Below are positions 50,393-59,280 of a DNA stretch of 64,000 nt, in pieces. The DNA comes from Streptomyces sp. NBC_01353 (GTDB lineage Bacteria; Actinomycetota; Actinomycetes; Streptomycetales; Streptomycetaceae), in NCBI RefSeq assembly GCF_036237275.1, contig NZ_CP108352.1, positions 124,001-188,000 on the forward strand, written 5' to 3'. Under the pieces are notes generated by a model. The model saw only the letters and a list, made by a program, of their open reading frames with translations, was not told the DNA's origin and ran no database searches. Numbering within the stretch: position 1 is the stretch's first letter; each line of letters starts with the position of its first letter. A program made the translations under genes and the position numbers.

Positions 50393-51840
50393 ATCACGAA
50401 CTACACCGAGCTCATCGAAATCGACCTCGGCAAACTGGGGACGGCGGTCGCCGACTGGAAGCGCGTGGCCGGGGCAATGCAGCGGCTCGGCGGCGAGGCC
50501 CGCGACGGTATGAAGCGAAGGCTGGCAAGGCCCGTTGGGAGGGCGTCAACGCGGGCGTGACCCGGGACTTCGTCGGCAAGACGGTGAAGGAGTTCGAGGA
50601 CCTCCACAAGGAGGCGCAGAGCATCTTCGGTGTCCTCGGTGACGCGTACACCGAGCTGAAGAGCATCCAGCAGCAGGCCAGGAGCGTCGCCGCCGAGGCC
50701 AAGGAGAAGGGCTTCAGTGTTACCGGACGCAAGGACGGAACCGTAGTGATCGCGGATGCCCTCGTCTGCGAGGTGGACGGGCCCGGGCAGAAGAAGCGCG
50801 ACACGATGCAGTGGTACGCCGACACACTGACCGGGATCGTCAGCCACGCCACCGAGGTGGACGCAGCTGCGGTACGGGCGCTACGCGCGAGCCACGGCGG
50901 TGATCCGACCAACGCCGGCCACGCGTCGTACACGTCGCTCGACGAGGACATGCTGCCCCGCGCCGTGAAACTCGCCGGTCTGGGAGAAGACGCCAACGAC
51001 AAGCAGCGCGCGGAGCTGCGGCGGCTGTGGCAGTCCCTGAGTCCCGAGAGCCGGGCGCAGCTGTGGACGCAGCACAAGGACGAGCTGTTGGCGGCCGGTC
51101 TGTTGACCCCTACGGTCAAGCGGGTGGCCCCTGACGACGGGGCGGGACCGTACGACGTCGATTCACCCGGCTTCGGGGACTACTGGAAGGAGTTCCAGGC
51201 CAACGGCATCTCGAACAGCGGTGACTTCATCGGCAAGACAGATGCGGCCCGGCACATGGACCACTATCTGAACGGGACCGGCAACACCATCGACCTCGAT
51301 GTCGACAGGATGCTGAGCGACGAGAACGACACGGTCCTGCGTGACGTGTCGGCGAAGACGCGCTCCGACCAGGAGGACGAATGGCGCCGCCAGGCGCTGG
51401 ACGCCTTCGCGCAGTCGGGCGGCAAGCCCGTCGCGATCCCCGTGGAGACCGCGGGTCAGGGCTACACCCACGACGAAAGACCGGACGGCACAGCAAACTG
51501 GTACCTGGCCGTGGGAAGCGGCATGACGAACACCACGGGTGTCGTGACGGCGGTGCCGGGCCCGGACGGCAAGCCGCAGGTCAGCATCGACTATCAGGTC
51601 AATGTGTGGGACCGGTACAACTGGGATCCTGGGAAGGTCACGCCCATCGGTCCGACCACGGTGACTGACGCCGACATGGCACGAATGCACACGACGGGAC
51701 AAGCCAAGGAATTCGATATGAGGGGGAGCAGTTCGGTGCAGCAGCACGACATGAGTGCAGGTGGCGCCTGGCCCGATTCGAAGGAACCGGGACGCGACGG
51801 CACACGTACCGACATTGGCCGGAACGGGGACGCCCGATGA
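50393..51840 (+). pseudogene. Large WXG/LXG-like cassette protein lacking a normal start, with a frameshift
   Basis: Coding character starts at ATC ACG AAC TAC (50393) after a GGGGGAG site: TNYTELIEIDLGKLGTAVAD, WKRVAGAMQRLGGEARDGMK. ATC stands where the family start codon should be. One base is missing near 50514, and the next frame continues AGKARWEGVNAGVTRDFVGK, TVKEFEDLHKEAQSIFGVLG through a 400-residue body (LRRLWQSLSPESRAQLWTQH, YWKEFQANGISNSGDFIGKT, DDYQVNVWDRYNWDPGK-type segment) to 51840. GTG 50557 may start a shortened protein. The N-terminal four-helix WXG-like region suggests export; the C-terminal half has no recognised toxin fold. The stop overlaps the next ATG (ATGA). Confidence 0.65.
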
Positions 51841-52367
51841 GCGTGGAGCCACGAAGCAGGTGGCATCCCTCGCTGGTCGCCGGGGTGGCTCTGCTCACCG
51901 GGCTAGTGGCCGGGTGCTCGGGTACGACGGGGAACGGCACTCCGGTGGCGGACCGCTCATCGGGGAAGGTGTCGCACTGGGTGGAGGGGGCCACCGCCGA
52001 GTCGGTCGCCAGGATGCTGCATGTACAGGTGCCTGCGGCGGCAACCGAGACGAAGGCCGCGCACTTGCAAGGACTGCAGGACGACGGCCTGATCATGGCG
52101 TTCGCCCTCCCCACGGGCGAGGTGGACAAGTTCGTCGCACAGCTGAAGCCGGAGGAACCGCTCAGCCTGCGGGAACAGCCGCTCCCCCGCAATACGAACC
52201 CATCGACGCCATTCTCGCACCTGGGGCTGCCGGAGCCCGATCTGCTGGCGGGGGTCAGCGAGGGTCAGGTGTGCGCGCCGTGCGAGGACAACCTCAACTG
52301 GCTGAAGGTCGCGGTTGCGCAGGTCGACGACCGCACCAGCCGGGTCTATCTCATCGGCGCCGACTGA
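51837..52367 (+). CDS. Lipoprotein, third gene of the WXG cassette
   Basis: A 176-residue lipoprotein from ATG 51837, overlapping the upstream stop by ATGA. Residues 1-27 form a signal peptide with lipobox LVAGC (SLVAGVALLTGLVAGCSG). The mature part contains VEGATAESVARMLHVQVPAA, LQGLQDDGLIMAFALPTGEV, DKFVAQLKPEEPLSL and a C-terminal WLKVAVAQVDDRTSRVYLIG, with a CAPC pair (possible disulfide). In such cassettes the envelope lipoprotein may be an immunity or docking partner of the exported protein (inference). Confidence 0.8.
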   Translation: MSVEPRSRWHPSLVAGVALLTGLVAGCSGTTGNGTPVADRSSGKVSHWVEGATAESVARMLHVQVPAAATETKAAHLQGLQDDGLIMAFALPTGEVDKFVAQLKPEEPLSLREQPLPRNTNPSTPFSHLGLPEPDLLAGVSEGQVCAPCEDNLNWLKVAVAQVDDRTSRVYLIGAD

Positions 52368-52472
52368 CCTCCGCCCGGTGAGCGCCCGTCACACCAAGCC
52401 CCGAATTGGCCAACAGCGTCACGGGTCAGTGTCGAGCTCGGGAGTGCGCACCGGGGTGGATGCAGGGCATCG

Positions 52473-52913
52473 TCACCGGCGATGCCGTGCACTCCGGGAC
52501 GATGTCGTCGTCGGTGCCCACTCCCGCATCGAGTGCACCGCACCGGGTGCGTTCAGCGGCCGGCTTCTGGCCCGTGGTGCGGGTCCGGATGCTGGGGTCG
52601 ATGCGCGCGCTGGCCGTCCTCGCGCACCGGGTGCGCTGCGGCGGCGTCCTCCCGGTCGGCATACCGGCTCATCGGCTCGCGGGGGCGCCGGGCCTTCCCA
52701 GACCGACAGCGCGACTCCGACATCCGTTGCAGAACTGAACGTGGGAACGCCGACCGCCTCCCCGTTGCCCCTGACCGAGTCACCTTCAGGAATAGTGCTC
52801 ACGATGTCAGCGCCAGGCCCGGCGACCAGCCAGAACTCACTGTGCGACACCCACAAGGAGTCAAACACCACGTCCCAGGGCTGATCAGTGGGGAACAGGT
52901 CTTCACCGAACAT
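52473..52913 (-). CDS. Hypothetical protein with doubtful C-terminus
   Basis: From ATG 52913 the minus strand reads MFGEDLFPTDQPWDVVFDSL, WVSHSEFWLVAGPGADIVST, IPEGDSVRGNGEAVGVPTFS, SATDVGVALSVWEG, a convincing small beta-rich domain, then becomes Arg/Pro/Ala-rich to the stop, which suggests truncation or frameshift after residue 75. No family recognised. No clear ribosome-binding site. Confidence 0.4.
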   Translation of the reverse strand: MFGEDLFPTDQPWDVVFDSLWVSHSEFWLVAGPGADIVSTIPEGDSVRGNGEAVGVPTFSSATDVGVALSVWEGPAPPRADEPVCRPGGRRRSAPGARGRPARASTPASGPAPRARSRPLNAPGAVHSMREWAPTTTSSRSARHRR

Positions 52914-53625
52914 CGTCTCAGGATCATGCCGCCACCGTAGAGCCCGACCAACGCTCATCGCCCCCGAGGCGACGTACTGCCACAGAGACGACAGACCACC
53001 AAGTGCCGCAGCAGCAGGGGCAGTTCGAGGCATGGCGATCGAGCAGCTCCAGGAGGAGGTCGCGTCCGCGCCGAAGAAGTGTGTCCGGCACCCCGGGAGC
53101 CACTGGACGCCGACTGGTCCCGGAGACGATCGGAACGCCCCTCCCGGCAGGGCGTCGTGGCCGCCGGCAGCGAGCCTCCCCGCCCCAGCCCCGTCGCATC
53201 GACTGTTACGCGCACCGAGTCAGCCCCGACGAAACGGCCTCGCCCACCGGCGGGGCCGCTTCGCCTTCCGCCAGCAGCGCGGGATGAGTGGCGGCCCGAG
53301 ACGCAAGAGCCCCGGCGACCGGGGGGGTGGCGGGGTGCATTCAGTGTGCCAGGAGAGCGCAACGAGCGGGCCCGTTTTGCCCCTTGGCTCGCCGCGCGCT
53401 GGCAAGCCCGCGCACAGCAGACGAGCTGAGCCGGGGCAGGCAGTGAGGGCCGGCAGACGAGCGCGCATCGGCGAGATGCGGGAGCCGGAAGAGAAGAGGA
53501 GAAGGACGACAGAGCGAGCAAGCTGCAGCAGGCCGTCAGAACAACAAGCCTCTTCCTCCGACTATCGCGGAGAACGACTCTTCATGCAGCTAAGCCGTCA
53601 AGCTGGGAGCCTCATTGCGCGGCTC
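52914..53625. other. Gene-free stretch
   Basis: About 700 bases. Open frames on both strands are Arg/Pro/Ser-rich and lack starts with ribosome-binding sites. No repeat, RNA or hairpin stands out. Confidence 0.45.
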
Positions 53626-54033
53626 TCACTCCTCGTCGTCGGGGAAGAAGGCTTCTGCAATCCGGATCAGCTCGGCATCGCTCAGTTGCAGTGGCGACCA
53701 TCCACGGAGGCGTGCGTGCTCAACAAATCGCGCATCCACCGGCACGTGGTACCGCTCGACATAGTGGGCGAGGTCCGTGTGCCAGAACCACTCACCATCC
53801 GTGAGCAGATGGAGACGGTCTATCAGCTCGTTCGTCGGGCTGAGAACGTCATGGACGACTGATCCGGTCGCGGCAAGCACCCGGCCGGCACGCAGGTAGC
53901 GCACGAGGTCCTCTTCATTCGGAATGCCTTCGGTGCGCACGCAGGCGTGCAGGGACGGTCCGTCCGGGCGGCCGTGCTTCAGCTCCCGGAACTCGCCCAG
54001 GAAACGGTCGGCGTATATGTGCTCGCTGCTCAC
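53626..54033 (-). CDS. Hypothetical protein, 135 aa
   Basis: From GTG 54033 a soluble protein: SSEHIYADRFLGEFRELKHG, LHACVRTEGIPNEEDLVRYL, RAGRVLAATGSVVHDVLSPT, LLTDGEWFWHTDLAHYVERY and a helical end LQLSDAELIRIAEAFFPDDE. The compact alpha/beta pattern and acidic end recall small Streptomyces proteins encoded near toxin/immunity loci, but I recognise no family. The ribosome-binding site is weak; codon usage is normal. Confidence 0.65.
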   Translation of the reverse strand: MSSEHIYADRFLGEFRELKHGRPDGPSLHACVRTEGIPNEEDLVRYLRAGRVLAATGSVVHDVLSPTNELIDRLHLLTDGEWFWHTDLAHYVERYHVPVDARFVEHARLRGWSPLQLSDAELIRIAEAFFPDDEE

Positions 54034-54090
54034 CGGCGCCAGAGTAGCCGCTCATACCACTTGACCAGGCAATACGGGCGGGTGTCGACG

Positions 54091-54139
54091 GTCACGTAAT
54101 TCCCCAGCTCTCGGAGTCTGAGCGTCACGTAATTCCCCA
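54091..54139. repeat. Two direct copies of an IS-end-like 16-bp sequence
   Basis: GTCACGTAATTCCCCAG at 54091-54107 and GTCACGTAATTCCCCA at 54124-54139 are direct repeats; the inverse, CTGGGGAATTACGTC, lies at 54816-54830 beyond the DUF1877 gene. This motif resembles terminal repeats of IS21-type elements. Confidence 0.7.
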
Positions 54140-54253
54140 ACCTGGCGGTCACACCTCCCCATGGGGGCGGCGACCCTGGGGCGGTCCCGTTGATCGCGGT
54201 CGGCCCCGACGAGCGGCAGATAATCCGGTGGACATCGTCGAGATACTGCCATC

Positions 54254-54778
54254 ATGGCCGTCACCCAGCAGCTCGCCCGCATCCCGGCGGAATGTCTCGC
54301 TGCCTGCCGACAGTCAGCCAGCGTGTCGCCGGACGGCGATCCTCACTGGGATCCGCCGGCCCCGGACGTGCTGGACCTGGACTGGGCGCCGGCCTTGCTG
54401 GCACGCCTCGGCGAGGTGACCGGTCTCGACGAGGTCCACCTCGATGCTCTACGCCAGGCCACCGACGGCGACACCAATATCGATCTGGGCTTCCTCAATA
54501 CGCACCCGCACGCCATCGGTCCCTTCGGGCCTGCCCCTACGGCCCTGTCCCCCGCTCAAGTGGCGCGTGTATCCCAACTGCTCGGACGGATCGACGTGCT
54601 CGCCCGCAAGGCAACCCTGCCCACCGACGACCACGAAACCGGATCCCTGATCGGCCACGGGGCCGAACACATCATCGGCGGCCCGAGGGAGTACCTGCTG
54701 AAGCACTTCAGCGCTCTGCGTGACTTCTACCTCGACGCAGCGAAGCGCCACCTGCTCGTCGTGCTCTGGTGGGACTGA
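54254..54778 (+). CDS. DUF1877 family protein
   Basis: A 174-residue cytoplasmic protein from ATG 54254 matching DUF1877 (YfbM-like): MAVTQQLARIPAECLAACRQ, DLDWAPALLARLGEVTGLDE, LLKHFSALRDFYLDAAKRHL and in the middle GHGAEHIIGGPREYLLKHFS, where the family has a conserved ...FGxARxL/GGxPV-type turn. The family has no known reaction; some members are encoded next to toxins. It is bracketed by inverted IS-end-like repeats (54091/54124 and 54816). Confidence 0.7.
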   Translation: MAVTQQLARIPAECLAACRQSASVSPDGDPHWDPPAPDVLDLDWAPALLARLGEVTGLDEVHLDALRQATDGDTNIDLGFLNTHPHAIGPFGPAPTALSPAQVARVSQLLGRIDVLARKATLPTDDHETGSLIGHGAEHIIGGPREYLLKHFSALRDFYLDAAKRHLLVVLWWD

Positions 54779-54815
54779 CTCAGCCCCCAAAGCCAGGTGT
54801 CGCCACCACGAGCAT

Positions 54816-54830
54816 CTGGGGAATTACGTC
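54816..54830. repeat. Inverted copy of the 54091/54124 repeat
   Basis: CTGGGGAATTACGTC is the reverse complement of the repeats at 54091-54107 and 54124-54139. The three copies bracket the DUF1877 gene. Confidence 0.7.
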
Positions 54831-54847
54831 AACTTCCGCCTGGACCC

Positions 54848-54886
54848 AGGTGCTGTCGAAACTCGGGATCTGGCCCAACTTCTGTG
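54848..54886. repeat. Diverged copy of the MITE/IS end
   Basis: 54863-54886 (CGGGATCTGGCCCAACTTCT then GTG) differs at few positions from the 21-bp repeats of the 43865-44005 element, and the preceding CAGGTGCTGTCGAAACT also occurs, slightly changed, at 5420. It is a worn element end in the DUF1877/FG-GAP intergenic region. Confidence 0.6.
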
Positions 54887-54957
54887 AAACAGCTGTATCT
54901 CGAAAGCCCCGGGGGGACGTTGGCACCACGTCCCCCCGGAACTGCCGTCCTGTGGGA

Positions 54958-57189
54958 TCAGGCCACTGAGGTGGGCCTGTTGTTGGGCAGGCTGGTGGCC
55001 TGTCGCTGACCGAAGGGGGCGCTCCAGCTTCCCGTGCCCTTGTACAGGTACGTATTGGTGTCGCTGGCGTTGGTCGCGACCAGGTCGGGGCGGCCGTCGC
55101 GGTCGGCGTCCCCGATGCCGACGAGATGACTGTACCCGCCCCAGCCGGCGCCGATCTTGATACGAGGGGCGAAGGTGCCGTCGCCCTTGCCGAGGTAAAG
55201 CCACAGGACGCCAGCGGTGTCGCGGGCGACGAGGTCACCGGCCGGTGCGCCGGCGATGTTCCCGGTGGCGGTGATCTGGTTGTAGCCCTGCCAGCCTGTG
55301 CCGATCTTCACACGGGTGGTGAAGGGGGCGCTCCAGCTGCCGGTGCCCTTGTAGAGCCACATGGCGCCTGCTGTGTCGGTGGCGACGAGGTCGGGCTTGG
55401 CGTCGCCGTTGAGGTCGCTGCCCGCGGCGATCTTGTTGTAGCCACCCAAGCCGGCGCTGATCTTGTACCGGGGTGCGAAGGTTCCGTCGCCCTTGCCGAG
55501 GAAGTGCCACAGGACGCCGTCCTTGTCCCGGGCGACGAGGTCCGCATGGGCGGCTCCGGCGATGTTTCCGGCTGCCTCGATCTGGTTGTAGATGTTCCAA
55601 CCGCTGCCGATGAGCTTCTGCTCCGCCGACGCCAGCCAGGGGTTGTAGTAGGCGAAGTGTGAATCGGCGCGCCATATCCGGCCCGACCCGTCGCGCAGGA
55701 GCACGTCGGGGGTGCCGTTGTCGTTGTAGTCGTGCGGGGCGGGCTTGCGGACGGCCTTGAACGTGCCGGAGGAGGTCAGGACCGGACCGATGCCGTTCAG
55801 GGGCTCGGCGCTGATCTGCCAGGTGTAGTCGCCGTTGTACGCGGTTTCGTACTGGTGGCCGAGATCGCCCTTCCAGTCGAAGCGCACGACCCCGTTCGTC
55901 GGCCGGATGACTTCCTGGGAGATCGTCTTTCCGGTCCGGACGTGGCGCAGGGTGACAGTGGCCCGCACGTTGTACCGGGACAGCGTCCACCCGAGCTGTG
56001 CCTGGCCGCGGTTCTGGTCGAGGTCGATCACGGCGGGGACGTTGGAGCCCAGCAGGGCGACCGGGGTGGACTCGCCGCTGCTCGCGACGAGCGTGGCGGC
56101 CGGGATGCCGTCGATGCCGGGGGCGATCCGGTAGAGGCCCTCGCCCTGCTCGACCGTGCCGCCGCGCACGACCTGGGCACCGTCGGGTGCGACAGCGGCC
56201 CTGAGGGTGTGGTCGAGGAGCTTGCGGGTGGTGGTCCCGTCCTTCAGGCTGCGTGCGGTCAGGGCATTCAAAGCGTCCGGCGCCCAGGATTCGAGTCCGC
56301 TGCGCGTGCCGTACGTGACCCAGTCACCGACCAGACCGACCTCGACGTCACGGCCTCCGGCGCTGCCGGCCTTGAAATTCTGCGCTGCCTTGGTCGCGCG
56401 GTCGACTACCACCACCGTGACGTTGGCCGCCGCGTCGTACTCGACCCAGGCGAGGTGCGTCGCCGAGACGGCGAGGTCACCATGGGTCTTGGGAAGTTCG
56501 TACGTCTCCGTCACCGTGTTGGTGGCGAGGTCGAGCGTCGCCGCGTACTTCGTGTACGACGTACCCGTCTGGGTGCTGTAAGTCAGCAGGGCGTGATCGG
56601 CCGTGCCGGGCGTAACCCTGACGCTGTAGGCGTCCCCAGGAAGACCTGCCGTCATCATGGCCGACCCGCTGGTCGTGCTGTGCATGTGGGTGATCCGGTC
56701 CCCGTTCTCGTTGAACAGGGTGGTGAACAGCGCCTTGCCCGCAGCTCCCGCGTACGCGGTCTCGCTCTCACCGCCGAGGGACACCGAGGCCAGCTTCTGG
56801 CCGGTCGCCATGTCGGTGAGGTCAGCACCGGTAGCCCAGTTGGAGGCCACGATGTCGCCCGAGCCAGTGCTCTCGACCTTGGCGGACCAGTTGATTTCCG
56901 TGGCGGTGGAGCCGTCCGCCGGAACCCAGTACAGCACCTGGGCGTAAGGCTCCTCACCCGTGGGCGCGGTCTTCGTCAGGGCCAGATAGCCCGTGGCGCC
57001 CGCGCCGATGATGGTGCTGTTCTTCAGGAACGGGGCGACGCTCGTCGTGGTCTCGGCCGCCCCCGTCGTGGCCTCGGTGGCCGGTACGGCGATCGCCGGG
57101 GCGGCCAGCGCGGTCGAGCCCACGGTAACGGCGAGCACGGTGACAACGGCTGCGGCCAGCTGCCTACGGGCGGGACGGGCGTGGGACAA
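54958..57189 (-). CDS. Secreted FG-GAP/VCBS-repeat protein
   Basis: A 743-residue secreted protein. TTG 57189 has GGAGAG eight bases upstream. Residues 1-36 are a signal peptide (RRQLAAAVVTVLAVTVGSTA LAAPAIA). Residues 50-400 form a propeller-like beta domain (GATGYLALTKTAPTGEEPYA, VGLVGDWVTYGTRSGLESWA). A fibronectin-like linker follows, then from about residue 500 four or five FG-GAP-type repeats (DVLLRDGSGRIWR, DLVARDKDGVLWHFLGKGDG, DLVATDTAGAMWLYKGTGSW, GDLVARDTAGVLWLYLGKGD) with Ca-binding DxDxDG-like loops (GSDLNGDAKPD, GDADRDGRPD). Streptomyces secrete many such proteins, presumably for adhesion or polymer binding. Intact and well formed. Confidence 0.88.
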   Translation of the reverse strand: MSHARPARRQLAAAVVTVLAVTVGSTALAAPAIAVPATEATTGAAETTTSVAPFLKNSTIIGAGATGYLALTKTAPTGEEPYAQVLYWVPADGSTATEINWSAKVESTGSGDIVASNWATGADLTDMATGQKLASVSLGGESETAYAGAAGKALFTTLFNENGDRITHMHSTTSGSAMMTAGLPGDAYSVRVTPGTADHALLTYSTQTGTSYTKYAATLDLATNTVTETYELPKTHGDLAVSATHLAWVEYDAAANVTVVVVDRATKAAQNFKAGSAGGRDVEVGLVGDWVTYGTRSGLESWAPDALNALTARSLKDGTTTRKLLDHTLRAAVAPDGAQVVRGGTVEQGEGLYRIAPGIDGIPAATLVASSGESTPVALLGSNVPAVIDLDQNRGQAQLGWTLSRYNVRATVTLRHVRTGKTISQEVIRPTNGVVRFDWKGDLGHQYETAYNGDYTWQISAEPLNGIGPVLTSSGTFKAVRKPAPHDYNDNGTPDVLLRDGSGRIWRADSHFAYYNPWLASAEQKLIGSGWNIYNQIEAAGNIAGAAHADLVARDKDGVLWHFLGKGDGTFAPRYKISAGLGGYNKIAAGSDLNGDAKPDLVATDTAGAMWLYKGTGSWSAPFTTRVKIGTGWQGYNQITATGNIAGAPAGDLVARDTAGVLWLYLGKGDGTFAPRIKIGAGWGGYSHLVGIGDADRDGRPDLVATNASDTNTYLYKGTGSWSAPFGQRQATSLPNNRPTSVA

Positions 57190-57219
57190 AGCGGGCTCTC
57201 CTCAGGAAGACCAGGCGCA

Positions 57220-57836
57220 TCATACGTAACGCCTGGTCAGACTCTTGATCAGGAGAAAGGTTGTGCGGTACGCGTGCGGATGTCCAGGCGACGGCTTCCA
57301 GCGTCTGGCGATGACTGCCCCACCATCGTCCGAGGGACCATCGACGTCAGCGTTTGGTGCGTCCACGAACGGCGGGCGCGAGGAGAGCGGGCTCCAGGAG
57401 CGAACGGTCGCTGCCAAGTTCCTGGCCAGCTCCCAGCTGTTCAACGCCTGGATCATGATGAAGCCGAAGACGTGCATGGAGTCGGGGGCGCCACGAGCAC
57501 CATGAACATGGCCTCCGCAGCTTCAGCAGCCAGCTGAGGACCACCCCCTATCTCCACAAGGCCCCGAGGGGTAACGGTGCGGGAGAGCGCCGCGAGGCGG
57601 TCGGGAGCGTCTAGAGGCGCGCGGGCTGGAGAAGGAGAACTCCTCAACCGCCGTGTAGTAGTCGATGTACACGCGACGCCGCAGTTCCAGTGCACGCACA
57701 CTGCGTTGTTCGTCGAAGGTTTTGCTTGGACAGTGGCTATCAGCGCGCTCGCCTGCGCATTGCCCGCAGCTTCCGCCGCCGCGGCCTGGCGGTGGCCGGC
57801 CTTCCACGCGAAGAACCCTGTCGTGATGCTGCCCAA
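57220..57836 (-). pseudogene. Degraded hypothetical protein with N-terminal membrane helix
   Basis: Minus strand frames give, in order, IALIGAGSAILGSITTGFFA, WKAGHRQAAAAEAAGNAQAS, ALIATVQA, then KTFDEQRSVRALELRRRVYI, DYYTAVEEFSFS in a second frame, then DRLAALSRTVTPRGLVEIGG, AAEAAEAMFMVLVA in the first, and MHVFGFIMIQALNSWELARN, LAATVRSWSPLSSRP in a third. Each part is a good protein segment, so the gene has suffered at least three frameshifts. The original was a membrane-anchored helical protein of about 200 residues. Not recognised. Confidence 0.6.
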
Positions 57837-57991
57837 GATGGCCGACCCGGCGCCGATCAGGGCGATCCCTCACTCACTCAAGCCGGAGATCCTCTCATCA
57901 GGGGGAGCGGCGGAAAACAGCCAGCTCCGAGCTGCGCGATGGCGCAAAGGCGCGACTGCCTTGCAGATGACCTGGTGGGTCAGGTGTCTTT

Positions 57992-59227
57992 GTGCGCGTG
58001 ACCTCGAACTCGCCTCGCCAGCAGCGGCGCTCCGGGCTGCGCCTGTGGCCTGTCGGGCCCGTCCTGTCCCTCGCGTTCTTCACCGCAATCACCGTCGCCA
58101 GCGTCGTGTTCTACGCCGGATGGGACCTGCTCGGCGTCCAGGGCATCAAGACCGAACGGCGCCTCGACTCTTCGACGTTGTTCGACCTAGTGAAGCTGTC
58201 GTTCGGGGTGGTCGCTGGTGCTGGGGCCCTCGTCGCCCTCATCGTCGCCTACCGCCGTCAGCGGGTAGACGAGGATGGCGCCCTCCGAGACGCCACCCGA
58301 TTGCACACCGAGCGGTTCACCGCAGCCGTCGGCCAGCTTGGCGATGGATTCGCGGCCGTGAGGCTGGGCGGCGTCCACGCGCTGGCCGGCCTAGCCGACG
58401 ACGCCCCCACCCGGGAACTGCGCCAGACATGCATCGACGTCTTGTGCGCCTATCTGCGCCTGCCTTACACCGCCGAGACCGACCTCCCTGAGGGCGACGT
58501 GGCTGCTCGCCACGAGTACCTCGCGCTGCGAGAAGTCCGGCACACCGTCATCCGCCTCGTTCGTGACCACCTCCGCCACCCACCTGAGCATCCCCGCTCC
58601 TGGCAGGGTCATGACCTGGACTTCACTGGCGTCGTGTTCGACGGCGGCGACCTCTCGCACTCTTCTTTCTCGGGGGGCAATGTCTCCTTCGTTGATGCCA
58701 GGTTCAGCTCTGGGATCAGCTTCATGAGCGCCAGGTTCAGTGGTGCTCACGTTGACTTCACGGACGCCACCATCAGCGGCGGCATCAGTTTCATGGACGC
58801 AAGGTTCAGCAGCGGCACCGTCTGGTTCGTGAACGCGAAGTTGAGCAGCGGCGGCATCAGCTTCACGAATGCAAGGTTCACCGGTGGCAGCATCACGTTC
58901 GCCAGCGCAAGGCTCACAGGTGGCGTCATCAACTTCGTGAGAACCAGGTTCAACGGCGGCGCAATCCATTTCGTCAACGCCAGGTCCAACAGCGGAGCCA
59001 TCATCTTCTCGGACGCAGGGTTCGGCAGTACCACCATCGACTTCAGCAGTGCCTTGTTCGGCGCCGACGCCCTCTCCTTCAGCGACGGGAGTAGCGACCC
59101 TTCGACAGGCATACGGTGGCCAGTACCACCGGGAATCCGTATCCCGAGGTCTTGGGCCCCTGCGTCAATAACAAGCGACGCAACCAGGGCACGCGCAGCC
59201 ACTCAGCCCCAGAGCCCGGGTGATTAA
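57992..59227 (+). CDS. Membrane-anchored pentapeptide-repeat-like protein
   Basis: A 411-residue protein from GTG 57992 (or 57998). Two membrane helices (VGPVLSLAFFTAITVASVVF and LVKLSFGVVAGAGALVALIV) are followed by a helical cytoplasmic part (HTERFTAAVGQLGDGFAAVR, LGGVHALAGLADDAPTRELR, QTCIDVLCAYLRLPYTAETD) typical of actinobacterial pentapeptide proteins. From residue 210 a right-handed beta-helix of some 14 coils is built from ISFMDARFSSG, VSFVDARFSSG, ITFASARLTGG-type 11-12 residue units instead of the strict A(D/N)LxX repeats. The tail is Ser/Pro-rich. Role unknown. Confidence 0.85.
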   Translation: MRVTSNSPRQQRRSGLRLWPVGPVLSLAFFTAITVASVVFYAGWDLLGVQGIKTERRLDSSTLFDLVKLSFGVVAGAGALVALIVAYRRQRVDEDGALRDATRLHTERFTAAVGQLGDGFAAVRLGGVHALAGLADDAPTRELRQTCIDVLCAYLRLPYTAETDLPEGDVAARHEYLALREVRHTVIRLVRDHLRHPPEHPRSWQGHDLDFTGVVFDGGDLSHSSFSGGNVSFVDARFSSGISFMSARFSGAHVDFTDATISGGISFMDARFSSGTVWFVNAKLSSGGISFTNARFTGGSITFASARLTGGVINFVRTRFNGGAIHFVNARSNSGAIIFSDAGFGSTTIDFSSALFGADALSFSDGSSDPSTGIRWPVPPGIRIPRSWAPASITSDATRARAATQPQSPGD

Positions 59228-59280
59228 TACTGCAGCCGCACTTGCTGTGACTGACGGTCCGGCTGGTCGTTGACCTGATT

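Noticed and set aside
55732..57537. 601-codon open frame antisense to the FG-GAP gene
   Set aside because: Typical high-GC antisense shadow without structured segments.
58680..59050. Repeated DNA in the 57992-59227 gene as a non-coding tandem array
   Set aside because: The repeats keep the reading frame and encode regular beta-helix units, so they are protein repeats.
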